From positions 2,478,001-2,542,000 of the forward strand of contig NZ_CP075190.1 in assembly GCF_020510585.1 (NCBI RefSeq): 64,000 bases of DNA, read 5' to 3'. This document shows, in pieces, positions 48,986 to 56,992 of this stretch; within the stretch, counting starts at the first letter, position 1, and each line of letters starts with the position of its first letter. A program made the translations under genes and the position numbers. The notes beneath the pieces are model-generated. The model made no database searches, was not told the origin of the DNA, and worked only from the letters and a program-made list of their open reading frames with translations. The stretch is from Ferribacterium limneticum. Its GTDB lineage: Bacteria; Pseudomonadota; Gammaproteobacteria; Burkholderiales; Rhodocyclaceae.

Positions 48986-49900
48986 ATGGCCATGGCTTTC
49001 AAAGACAGTTCATCCGATTTTCAGATCGTCGATATCACCTTGATCGAAGCCGATCCACGGCATGCCCGGCAGAACATCGACGAAGGCAACCTCAAGGGCT
49101 TGGCCAACTCAATTCAGAAAATGGGGGTGATCCACCCACTGCTGGTCCGACCGGCCAATACCAATGGCCGCTACACGGTCGTCGTCGGCGAGCGGCGTCG
49201 CCAGGCTGCGCTCTTGGCAGGCGAGAAGACTGTGCCCGTTATCGTTCGCGCCTGCGCGCCCGATGAAACACTTGAAGTACAGGTTTTTGAAAATATCGGC
49301 CTTGGCGTGCGCTCTGCGCTGGAGCCACGTGACATGGCCAACGCGATTCAGGCCATCGCGGAGCGCTTCGAGTCGCCGGAAGAGGCGGCTCAACACTTTG
49401 GGCGGGCCCCAACCTGGCTGGCCCAGGCGACAGCCGCCGCCAATTTGTCCGAGAAGGTCACTGCCCTCCTCGACGCCGGCAAGATTTCCAGCACCGGTGC
49501 TGCCGTTCAGCTCGAAAAACTTTCGAAAAAGGACGAAGCCAAGGCAGACGTCTTGATCGACCAGATAGAGCAATTACCAGAGGGTGAAAAGGTCTCGAGG
49601 AAAATAGTCGATAACGCCCTTTCTGAAGTTTCCGCTGGTCGAAAAAAGAAGGAAAGCGTTGTATCTGATGCGAGCTCAGGGGAACCTGCGATTGAGCAAG
49701 TTACGTCGTCTGCGGCATCGGCAGCCAGTATCCCACCGTGGGAAGATCTTCACGAACCAGATCAAATCTCGTCCGCACGTCGTCGAGTGAGTCAGGACAA
49801 GGTCAGGCTTGTCGCTGAACTACTTGGCTTGGATGACGGGGATGAGGAAGAGGTGCTCATTCGACTGATTGATGAATTTCTCGCGCAGAAGAATTCCTGA
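48986..49900 (+). CDS. Orphan ParB/KorB-like partition protein
   Basis: A 304-residue DNA-binding protein. The ParB N-terminal nuclease/CTPase-like fold is seen in ITLIEADPRHARQNIDEGNL, GLANSIQKMGVIHPLLVRP, VVVGERRRQAALLAGEKTVP (about residues 66-85) and VQVFENIGLGVRSALEPRDMA (about 97-117), followed by a helix-turn-helix (EEAAQHFGRAPTWLAQATAA). The C-terminus is acidic and resembles the KorB type of plasmids rather than chromosomal ParB. No parA or parS-like site is seen nearby, and the usual gidB-parA-parB context is absent. The start is ambiguous by two codons. Confidence 0.85.
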   Translation: MAMAFKDSSSDFQIVDITLIEADPRHARQNIDEGNLKGLANSIQKMGVIHPLLVRPANTNGRYTVVVGERRRQAALLAGEKTVPVIVRACAPDETLEVQVFENIGLGVRSALEPRDMANAIQAIAERFESPEEAAQHFGRAPTWLAQATAAANLSEKVTALLDAGKISSTGAAVQLEKLSKKDEAKADVLIDQIEQLPEGEKVSRKIVDNALSEVSAGRKKKESVVSDASSGEPAIEQVTSSAASAASIPPWEDLHEPDQISSARRRVSQDKVRLVAELLGLDDGDEEEVLIRLIDEFLAQKNS

Positions 49901-50042
49901 TCCAGCACACGCTTACCGACATTGTTCACCAGAGCAAAGCCGTACTTTCTTCATATTCGGTGACCAGGAAATACAAGGTCTGGCGGCACTGCTAGCGCAT
50001 CTGTCGACCATTCTTCGCGGACTATCGAAATCCAGAGCGCGC

Positions 50043-50366
50043 TTAATCGTCCAGCAAAAAAGACTTGCCGGCCTCTGCAGCCTCACTGCCCGGTGATTCC
50101 GACACATTCGACGCCTCCGTGACTTGCCACCGCGCGGTGGTAGGCTGCACCGACAAGGCACGGGCCGCCTTTCCCTCCTCCGTTGCCAAGCCCGCTTGTT
50201 CTACCGGGCCACGGGGCAGGTTCGAGAATATCTCGACCCCGTCAGACCCCGTGGTGACGTAGATTTCCATCTCCGCACCGTAGCCTGTGGGCAGGATAGC
50301 CAGGGTGGCGGCAAAAAACAGGATAGCCTGCCGCCGCTTCAGATCAATGCGTATGGCTGTGACCAT
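50043..50366 (-). CDS. Small exported protein of unknown function
   Basis: A 107-residue protein with a likely signal peptide (LKRRQAILFFAATLAILPTGYGA, about residues 9-31). The mature part starts EMEIYVTTGSDGVEIFSNLP and then becomes Ala/Glu/Ser-rich. The first half recalls small periplasmic DUF4124-like domains, but I am unsure. The ATG lies 23 nt inside the end of the upstream secreted-protein gene, so the two are co-transcribed downstream of phoA. Role unknown. Confidence 0.6.
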   Translation of the reverse strand: MVTAIRIDLKRRQAILFFAATLAILPTGYGAEMEIYVTTGSDGVEIFSNLPRGPVEQAGLATEEGKAARALSVQPTTARWQVTEASNVSESPGSEAAEAGKSFLLDD

Positions 50367-51087
50367 CCTGGCGCATGACCCGAGCGACGAAGGGATCACT
50401 TTCCATGTCGCCGAAATCGGCGGCATCGATCAACCCGTAATCGGCGATCCGCTCTTCGGTGGCGCGCGGCCAGGCGGTGGGCGCCTTGTTGTGCAGTTCC
50501 TTGAGGGCAAGGGTCATGCGCTGGCCGGTTCGGGTCATTTGCAGGCGGGCCGGGAGTTGAGCCTGCTCCAGCCACCACAGCTCGATGCGCTGGCCGCCGA
50601 CCTGACCGGTGTAGTGCACGGCCTTCTGACCGAACAGGGTCTTGCTGGTGCCGCGCTTGAGTTCTTGCAGCAGTTGCGGCGAGATCACCGAGGCGAGTTT
50701 TGACCAGTCCGGTTCGGCATGACGCGTCTTGATTTCGCCGGCGGTGTAATCGACGACGCGCTGGTCGTTATGGAAAACGCGGCGGTAGTTGTATTCATTG
50801 CCTCTGACGCGGTGCCAGATGTCGTTCTGGGCGACGGCAGCATTGGCTGTTTCGATGCTGTCGGCTTCGCGCCAGAGGTACCAGTCGGTTTGCGTCTGGT
50901 TTACTTGAAGATCGAAGCGGGCAGCGACGGGGGCCGGGGCACTTGCTTGGGCAGCCGTCATTTTGGCGACTGGCGCGGAGTGGTCGTGGTGCGCTTCGTG
51001 GGCCACAACATGGCCGGAAAGCGAAAGAGCCAGCAGGAGGCTGACGAAAAGCAGGCTTTTTTTGGCGTTCACCGCAGGATTCCTCAT
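50344..51087 (-). CDS. Exported protein with histidine-rich ends
   Basis: A 247-residue protein with signal peptide MRNPAVNAKKSLLFVSLLLALSLSGHVVA, cut to give HEAHHDHSAPV. The C-terminus ends QDGHSHTH, so both ends of the mature protein are rich in His and may bind metal. The middle (WYLWREADSIETANAAVAQ; IWHRVRGNEYNYRRVFHND; GKTLFGQ-like TSKTLFGQKAVHYTGQVGG) is not a family I recognise. It follows phoA by 83 nt on the same strand and could serve the zinc- or calcium-dependent phosphatases. I start at the Met of the signal peptide rather than 28 codons upstream. Confidence 0.72.
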   Translation of the reverse strand: MRNPAVNAKKSLLFVSLLLALSLSGHVVAHEAHHDHSAPVAKMTAAQASAPAPVAARFDLQVNQTQTDWYLWREADSIETANAAVAQNDIWHRVRGNEYNYRRVFHNDQRVVDYTAGEIKTRHAEPDWSKLASVISPQLLQELKRGTSKTLFGQKAVHYTGQVGGQRIELWWLEQAQLPARLQMTRTGQRMTLALKELHNKAPTAWPRATEERIADYGLIDAADFGDMESDPFVARVMRQDGHSHTH

Positions 51088-51170
51088 CAAACGAGTGGAG
51101 CGCCCGCAGGCGCTCCGGTATTTCAGCACGTTAGCCTGGGCGACGGCGAGGCCGCCACCCAGGTCCAGCA

Positions 51171-52718
51171 TCAGAAGCCGAAGGCTTCCTTCATCACGTG
51201 GTAGATCCAGTTCTGTTCCATCGAACCATGAACCAGATGCGACTTCGGGCCCGTGGCGTAGATGGCGACATCTTCACCGGCGTGGGTTTCCGAACCCATC
51301 GGCACGACGGCTTGCTGCAGGTAGCCGAGGGCGGTGGTATCGACGCTGGTCAGGTCGGCACGGGCGCCGCTGACCGCACCCGGGCCATTCTGGTAACCCA
51401 GCGTGGTGTAGGGCAGGCCATCGCCAGCCTTGCTCGGTGCCGTCGGGTTGCCATCGACAGCCGGCACTTCCTTTGTCAGGCCAAGGATGTCGTTGCCGCG
51501 ATGCGGGTAGCCGGCAATGGTGAAGACGTGGCTGTGGTCGGCGGTGACGATGATCAGCGTCTCTTCCGGATCGGTCATGTCGACCGCCTTCTTGACGGCC
51601 TTGGCCATTTCGATGGTGTCGAGCAGGGCGCGATTGGCGTTACCGGCATGGTGAGCGTGATCGATACGACCACCTTCAACGTGCAGGAAGAAACCCTTGC
51701 GGCTCTTCTGCAGCATCTTGATCGACTTCTCGGTCATCTCGGTCAGCGACGGCTCACCGGCCGGGTCACTGGCGCGGTCAGCTTCGTACTGGACGTGCGA
51801 CGGCTCGAAGAGGCCGAGCAGATAATCGGTGGTAGCCGGATTGGCCGCATCAAACTGGGCCTTGTTCCAGGCGTAGGCAGCCTTGGCACCACGCGTGCTG
51901 ACCCATTCGGCTGTCAGGTCGCGACCGTCATTGCGGCGACCCTTGGTCGTCGTGTATTCCGGATCGAATGCGGTTTTCGGCATGAAGTAGGTGCGACCGC
52001 CGCCCAACGCAACCTTCAGGCTGTTTTTCACGGCCGGCGAAACTTCGATCAGCTGACGGGCGATATCCTTGACCACGCCGGTCGTGCCGCAGGAGGCCGG
52101 AATGTTGGAATCGGCTTCCCAGTCGCGAACTGCAGTGTGCGAATAGGTGGCGGCCGGGGTGGCGTGGGTGATGCGGGCGGTGGAAACGACACCGGTTGCC
52201 TTGCCGGCGGCGGCAGCCTGTTCGAGCATGGTCGGCAGCGAATTGGCGGCGATCACGGCGGCCGAACACTCACCGCGCGGCGTCAGGTGATTGACCGACA
52301 GCTGGCCTTCACGAGCCTTGTAGCCGGTAATCATGGCCGTCATCGTCGGTGCGGAATCGGAGGTCTGCTGATCCCAGGAGTAGGTCTTGGAGAGTGCGAC
52401 GTACGGGAATTTTTCGAAGGAAAGGCGGTTTTCCTCGCCCGGCTTGGCGTTCAGCTGGCCTTCGAGGATGCGGGCGGCGGTCAGCGTCGAGATGCCCATG
52501 CCGTCGCCGACAAACAGGATGACGTTCTTGGCATGGCGATGTTCGGCGTGGAGATGCTTGCTTTGATGAATGAAGCGCTGGCCGTTGTTATACCAGTCCT
52601 GAACCGACTCCGGACCTTGCACGACCGGTTCGGCGGCCTGGGCCGGCATGGCGCCGCCAAGGGCGAAGATGGCGGTAAGCGCGCTGGCGATCACCTTGCG
52701 TTGAATATTGTTCGACAT
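51171..52718 (-). CDS. phoA: Alkaline phosphatase PhoA
   Basis: Secreted zinc/magnesium phosphatase that frees phosphate from organic esters. The 515-residue protein has a signal peptide ending PAQAA and the classic metal blocks: NVILFVGDGMGISTLTAARI (about residues 65-84), nucleophile Ser in SDSAPTMTAMITG, HVEGGRIDHAHHAGNANRA (about 330-348), TADHSHVFTIAGYPHRG, and HAGEDVAIYATGP near the C-terminus. GGAG lies before the ATG. It is downstream of phoD on the same strand and upstream of a His-rich secreted protein. Phosphate control is expected but I saw no clear Pho box. Confidence 0.96.
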   Translation of the reverse strand: MSNNIQRKVIASALTAIFALGGAMPAQAAEPVVQGPESVQDWYNNGQRFIHQSKHLHAEHRHAKNVILFVGDGMGISTLTAARILEGQLNAKPGEENRLSFEKFPYVALSKTYSWDQQTSDSAPTMTAMITGYKAREGQLSVNHLTPRGECSAAVIAANSLPTMLEQAAAAGKATGVVSTARITHATPAATYSHTAVRDWEADSNIPASCGTTGVVKDIARQLIEVSPAVKNSLKVALGGGRTYFMPKTAFDPEYTTTKGRRNDGRDLTAEWVSTRGAKAAYAWNKAQFDAANPATTDYLLGLFEPSHVQYEADRASDPAGEPSLTEMTEKSIKMLQKSRKGFFLHVEGGRIDHAHHAGNANRALLDTIEMAKAVKKAVDMTDPEETLIIVTADHSHVFTIAGYPHRGNDILGLTKEVPAVDGNPTAPSKAGDGLPYTTLGYQNGPGAVSGARADLTSVDTTALGYLQQAVVPMGSETHAGEDVAIYATGPKSHLVHGSMEQNWIYHVMKEAFGF

Positions 52719-52835
52719 TATTGATGAGCTCCGTTAGCTGGGGTTGAGGTGAGCATCGGACAGGGCTCGGCATGACGATAGCCCGTAATGCCGAGTCTAG
52801 AGACTGATTATTTCGCGAGCATTTCAGTTTTTCGA
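52719..52835. other. Gap between phoD and phoA with competing inverted repeats
   Basis: CTCGGCAT ... ATGCCGAG (52767-52774 and 52789-52796) and GGGCT ... AGCCC (52764-52768 and 52781-52785) share bases, so only one stem can form at a time. No T run follows. Confidence 0.35.
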
Positions 52836-54587
52836 TCAAACTGCCATTAATCGGCGCTGAGCTGCTCCGGGCAACGTGCGCAGGGATTTTCCAGCCAGCG
52901 TCGTATATTCCTCCGCCTTGACGGTGCTGACGTAGTGCCAGTCGCAACGGCACTCGCCCGGCGTGGCGCTGACCACCATGTAGCCGCGGTCGCCGGTGTT
53001 GGCGTACTTGAGCGGGCCGATGATGGCTTCCAGGCCGGCGGCCACGGCGAGCGGGTTTTCCGTCGGGAAATATTCTTCGAGACCGGGCGATGAAACGGAT
53101 GCGACGGCGAATTCGACGCCGACTGCATTGCCCTGGTAGTCCTCAAGATCGCTGGCCCAGGCGTTGTGGGTGTCGCCGGCCAGTACGACGAGGTTCTTGT
53201 TCAGCCCCCTGGCCATGGCCAGCACGGTTTCGCGGGCCATGGCGTAGCCATCCCAGGCATCAAGGTTGTAGGGAATGGCCGGCTGGGCGAGGATGAACTG
53301 CTCCTGCGGAGTCAGCGTGGCCGGTGCCGTTTGCGCCTTGTAGAGCAGCGCTGAATAGGCGGAGAAGCTGATCTGGCCGAGAACCAGCGGGGCCGGGATG
53401 TTCATGCGGCCCATCAGCACCTGCTGGCCGAGCATCTGCCAGGTGGCGCCGGAAGCGGCGAGTTGATCCTGTAACCAGAGCAGTTGTTCGGCGCCGAGCA
53501 ACTGGCGGTCGGTATCGGCCAGATCAGCGGCGAAGCGCTGGACGTCGAAGCTGCCGTCGCTGCCGAAGTAATTGGCGTATTCCATTTGCTGGTCGCGAGC
53601 GATCACGCGGGTATCGAGCATATGCAGCGCCAGCAGGTTGCCGAAAGCAAAGCTGCGGTTGATCTGCTGCGGTCGACGCGGGTCCGGGGTGCGAATCGGC
53701 AGCCATTCGTGGAAGGCCTGCAGCGCGGCGGCGCGGCGGACGGTGAATTCGCCCTCGGTCGCCGGATCATGGTTCTCGGCGCCGTCCTTCCATGTGTCGT
53801 TGGCGATCTCGTGGTCGTCCCAGACGTTGATGAAGGGCATGGCGGCATGCACTGCCTGCAGGTCGGCATCGATGTGGTACTGGGCGTAACGCTGGCGATA
53901 GTCGTCGAGTGTCAGCAGTTCGCCGGCCGGCAGCACTTCGCGGCCGAGCGCTGCGGCATCGGTCGAAGCGTAGCCATCACGGCCGTATTCATAGATGTAG
54001 TCGCCGAGATGGACGGCAGCATGGATGCCTTCGAGCTTAGCCGCTTCACGGTAGGCATGGAAATAACCGGCCGGGAAGTTGGAGCAGGTGAACACGGCGA
54101 GTTTGACCTGGGCAACGCTGCCCACCGGCAAAGTACGCGTACGACCGGCCGGCGAAGCCGTATGGCCGACGACGAAGCGATAGTGATAGACGGTGTCCGG
54201 CTTCAGACCGCTGACATCAACCTTGACGGTGTGATCCTTGCGGCCATCGGTCAGTGCGATACCGACGCGGACGACGCGACGGAATGCCGCGTCGAGGGCC
54301 ATTTCCCATTTGACCGGAACGATGCCGCCGCGCTCGCTGGTGACGCGCGTCCAGATGATGACCTTGCGGGCGAGCGGGTCACCGCTGGCGACACCATGCT
54401 CGAAACTGACCTTGTGACGATGCGGAAAGTGCGCCAGCGAGCGCAGTTCATCGGACGGCAGGTCGTCTGCTTCGAAACCATGGGCCATGGCACGCAAGGG
54501 CAGCAGGCTGCCAGCCGAGGCAGCGACGCCGCCCATGGCGAAATGACGGAGAAAACGACGACGTTGGGTCGGAGTGCGAGTAGTCAT
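52836..54587 (-). CDS. phoD: Alkaline phosphatase D (PhoD-type, Tat-exported)
   Basis: Ca2+/Fe3+ phosphodiesterase or alkaline phosphatase of the PhoD family. The 583-residue protein starts with a Tat signal (TQRRRFLRHFAMGGVAASAG) that exports it folded. PhoD N-terminal VASGDPLARKVIIWTRVT (about residues 63-80) is followed by FTCSNFPAGYFHAYREAAK, AAVHLGDYIYEYG (metal Asp/Tyr, about 189-201), NVWDDHEIANDTWKDGA (about 250-266) and LAGDTHNAWASDLEDYQGN (about 474-492). It lies upstream of phoA on the same strand with a 117-nt gap, so both phosphatases may be one phosphate-starvation unit. Confidence 0.95.
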   Translation of the reverse strand: MTTRTPTQRRRFLRHFAMGGVAASAGSLLPLRAMAHGFEADDLPSDELRSLAHFPHRHKVSFEHGVASGDPLARKVIIWTRVTSERGGIVPVKWEMALDAAFRRVVRVGIALTDGRKDHTVKVDVSGLKPDTVYHYRFVVGHTASPAGRTRTLPVGSVAQVKLAVFTCSNFPAGYFHAYREAAKLEGIHAAVHLGDYIYEYGRDGYASTDAAALGREVLPAGELLTLDDYRQRYAQYHIDADLQAVHAAMPFINVWDDHEIANDTWKDGAENHDPATEGEFTVRRAAALQAFHEWLPIRTPDPRRPQQINRSFAFGNLLALHMLDTRVIARDQQMEYANYFGSDGSFDVQRFAADLADTDRQLLGAEQLLWLQDQLAASGATWQMLGQQVLMGRMNIPAPLVLGQISFSAYSALLYKAQTAPATLTPQEQFILAQPAIPYNLDAWDGYAMARETVLAMARGLNKNLVVLAGDTHNAWASDLEDYQGNAVGVEFAVASVSSPGLEEYFPTENPLAVAAGLEAIIGPLKYANTGDRGYMVVSATPGECRCDWHYVSTVKAEEYTTLAGKSLRTLPGAAQRRLMAV

Positions 54588-54728
54588 GGGCGCCAGCCTG
54601 GAAGAGATGAAGGTAGCTCAGCCTAGCGCCAAAGAATTACAACAGCATTGCGCAAAAATGTCAGGGGAATGCACCAGTTGCGACGCCGGGTTTCGCGGGT
54701 ATCGCCACATGGCGTGGCGAGCAACTGC

Positions 54729-55025
54729 TTATTGCGAGAAGTCTACGGGCTGCTTGAGGCTGAATGCGTGGCCGACGGACAGGCTGGAGTCGAACAGGCT
54801 ATCGTCGGCAAAGGCGTCAAGGTCGTCATCCAGCCCGTCGGTCGCGTCACATCGGACATCCAGCCCGAGCGCCTGAATCTCGGCCGACAGCTCGTGGTCG
54901 GACAGCTTTTTGAAGCCACGAAAACCGTTCTCGAGCACCCCCTGAAGGTGCAGGTAGCGCGCCTGATCGTCGCGGTATTCAAGGCGGTCAAGCACCAGCA
55001 ATCGAATCATTTCGTCACGCGTCAT
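54729..55025 (-). CDS. Hypothetical protein, 98 residues
   Basis: A soluble acidic protein with no signal peptide (MTRDEMIRLLVLDRLEYRDD). It has Asp-rich runs such as GLDDDLDAFADDSLFDSS near the end and a short helical pattern LQGVLENGFRGFKKLSDHELS. I recognise no family. GGAG lies at good spacing before the chosen ATG. It is on the same strand as phoD but 141 nt away, and upstream of it lies a terminator of the esterase gene, so it probably has its own promoter. Confidence 0.7.
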   Translation of the reverse strand: MTRDEMIRLLVLDRLEYRDDQARYLHLQGVLENGFRGFKKLSDHELSAEIQALGLDVRCDATDGLDDDLDAFADDSLFDSSLSVGHAFSLKQPVDFSQ

Positions 55026-55104
55026 GGCGTTCTCCTTCACTCAAGCACTGGAAATGTAGTTCTTCCCCGTTACCCCTCGGTGAAATAAATATGACGATAG
55101 ATTG

Positions 55105-55140
55105 CAAAACGGCCCATTCCCCCCATGGAAGAATGGGCCG
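55105..55140 (-). terminator. Intrinsic terminator after the esterase gene
   Basis: Minus strand CGGCCCATTC-loop-GAATGGGCCG with TTTTG after the stem. Confidence 0.85.
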
Positions 55141-55172
55141 CTGAGCTTGCCGCCAGGAAAGGCGGCGTCAGA

Positions 55173-56684
55173 TCAGGGGGCCAGCAGTTCGGCGCAATGA
55201 CCTGGCTGGGTCGGCGTGTCGGCGATGGCGGCGCCGCGTCCGATGCACTGGTCGGGCGGCAGCGCCTTGCCTTGCTCGACATGGCTGACCAGCAGATCGA
55301 AAGCGCGCTGGGCATGCGGCTGGATGAACTCCAGTTGCGGCAAAGTCAGCTTGTAAGTCTCGATGTGGTTGCCGTTTTGCACTTCGTAGAGCCGGTAGGC
55401 CGGGTTGCGATCATGGTGATGGTGATGGCGCCGATCATGGTCATCGTCGTCGATCCGGTCACCACCGTTCGCCGCCACCTTGCGGGCGTAGGCACGAGCG
55501 TGGTGATCAATCGGCAACAGGGCATCCATGGTACCGGCGACGGTGATCAGCGGACGCTGGATGCGGCCGGTGGTGGCAAAATCGGCAACGTTGTCGTCGG
55601 CATTGGAAACCGGCAGACGCGCGAAGTAGTTGTAGTTCCCCGGTCCGCTGCCGTAGGTGTCGTAGGTCGGATCAAGGCGCTTCTGCCACTGGCACAGCGT
55701 GACCTCCCAGAACGAGTTGGAATTCATGGTCCACAGCGAGGTGGCGCCAGTGCCCAGATCGGGCGGATAGCCGGCGGCGCGGATGTTTTTGGCGGCGGTA
55801 CTGGTCGAACTCATGCCGCTGGCGACGTAATCAGGAAAGTTGAGGACGGCCGCCGGCAGGTCGGTCAGCAGATTCGGGGCGATTTCGTCGACGAAAGTAC
55901 CCTCCCAATCGACGCCGCCATCGAACCAATCCGGCGCCGACTCGACCGCCCGCCGCACCTGGTAGGCACCGTTCGAGGTGCCAACCGCGTAAGTGTAGCG
56001 CGGCGATTTTCCGTAGTTGGCCGCCGCGCCTTTGTGGGCGAGCTTCGAGGCGAGCACCATGTAGTCGCGCCAGCGGGTGAATTCCTGGCCCGGGCCATAA
56101 TCGTAAAACTGCACCCACAGCGGCGAAGTCGGGTTGAGGCGGCAGGCCAGCGGGTCGCTGGCATCGCTGAACTTCAGGTTGAGCACACCCTTGTTCTGCG
56201 AGGCGTAGGCGTAGCCCTTCTGGACGACGTAATCGCTCCAGGCGAAATCGCCGTTGAATTCGCTGCGCGTGCCAGAGGCGCCGGCAACGACGAGGCGACC
56301 GTTCCATTTGGCCGGCAGACGCAGGAGGAAGCGGGCCTGGCCGGTCGGGTCGCTGGCGATCCGCGCGTTGAGCTGAACGCCGGGCACCGGGGCGGTGATC
56401 GGCGGGCGGTTGGCGGCGTCAGGGGCAATCGTCGCGCGGTCGGTCTGCGGGGTGAAGGCGAAGGCCGGCAGGCCGGGCAGCGAGTTGTTGGCCGGGGTCG
56501 TCGCCGGGTTGGCGGTGGTCAGGTCGGCACTATCGACGCAGCTGACATCGGCCAGTTGATTGCCGAAAGCCTGGATCAGGCTGGCGCACCGGTCAGCCTG
56601 GGCGGCACCGGCGCCGAGCAACATGATCAGCGCGCTGAGGCAGCGGACGGCAGGGAGCGACGATGCAATTTTTTGTCTTTTCAT
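55173..56684 (-). CDS. Exported alpha/beta hydrolase (tannase/feruloyl-esterase or hydroxybutyrate-oligomer hydrolase-like)
   Basis: A 503-residue secreted esterase. The signal peptide is SSLPAVRCLSALIMLLGAGAAQA. Nucleophile elbow G-T-S-N-G in YAVGTSNGAYQVRRAVE (about residues 250-266), acidic residue in TVAGTMDALLPIDHH, and a His candidate in VQNGNHIETY (about 450-459). An unusual loop DDDDHDRRHHHHHDRN lies at about 428-443. The general form resembles secreted esterases of the tannase or 3-hydroxybutyrate oligomer type; the substrate is not clear. GGAG precedes the ATG. The frame continues upstream into repeat copy l. Confidence 0.75.
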   Translation of the reverse strand: MKRQKIASSLPAVRCLSALIMLLGAGAAQADRCASLIQAFGNQLADVSCVDSADLTTANPATTPANNSLPGLPAFAFTPQTDRATIAPDAANRPPITAPVPGVQLNARIASDPTGQARFLLRLPAKWNGRLVVAGASGTRSEFNGDFAWSDYVVQKGYAYASQNKGVLNLKFSDASDPLACRLNPTSPLWVQFYDYGPGQEFTRWRDYMVLASKLAHKGAAANYGKSPRYTYAVGTSNGAYQVRRAVESAPDWFDGGVDWEGTFVDEIAPNLLTDLPAAVLNFPDYVASGMSSTSTAAKNIRAAGYPPDLGTGATSLWTMNSNSFWEVTLCQWQKRLDPTYDTYGSGPGNYNYFARLPVSNADDNVADFATTGRIQRPLITVAGTMDALLPIDHHARAYARKVAANGGDRIDDDDHDRRHHHHHDRNPAYRLYEVQNGNHIETYKLTLPQLEFIQPHAQRAFDLLVSHVEQGKALPPDQCIGRGAAIADTPTQPGHCAELLAP

Positions 56685-56992
56685 GTTTTGTCTCCATTTG
56701 ATTTTTGGGGGGAATTTCCGGTTGACCGTAACAGTCATCCGCATGACATCCTAATACACCCCGAGGCCGCAAACCAATGAAAAATGGGTATGGAAAACCC
56801 TTATACGCCTCGCAAAAAATGATCGGCTCATTGGCCATGATGACTTTTGTCATATGCCGGCAACAAATTAAACCTAGAGTCAGGCGCGGGGAAATGCCGG
56901 CGCAAATTGGAGGCTTGGCGTGACCGCCCGGTTGCTTGAATCCGACTTCCAGCTATCCAACCACCGACAACACCCAAACTCAAAAAGAGACC
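56685..56992. other. Divergent gap between the esterase and the PEP-CTERM phytase-like gene
   Basis: It contains repeat copy l near the esterase start and a region before the PEP-CTERM gene (56850-56980) without a confident promoter. Confidence 0.5.
56694..56735 (-). repeat. Dispersed repeat copy l
   Basis: Minus strand TGTTACGGTCAACCGGAAAT then TCCCCCCAAAAATCAAATGG. The left half is well kept; the right half reads CAAAAATCAAATG. It forms the 5' leader of the esterase gene, ending at its GGAG. Confidence 0.75.

Noticed and set aside
51198..52724. A 508-codon plus frame opposite phoA
   Set aside because: It has shadow composition and no motifs; phoA is certain.
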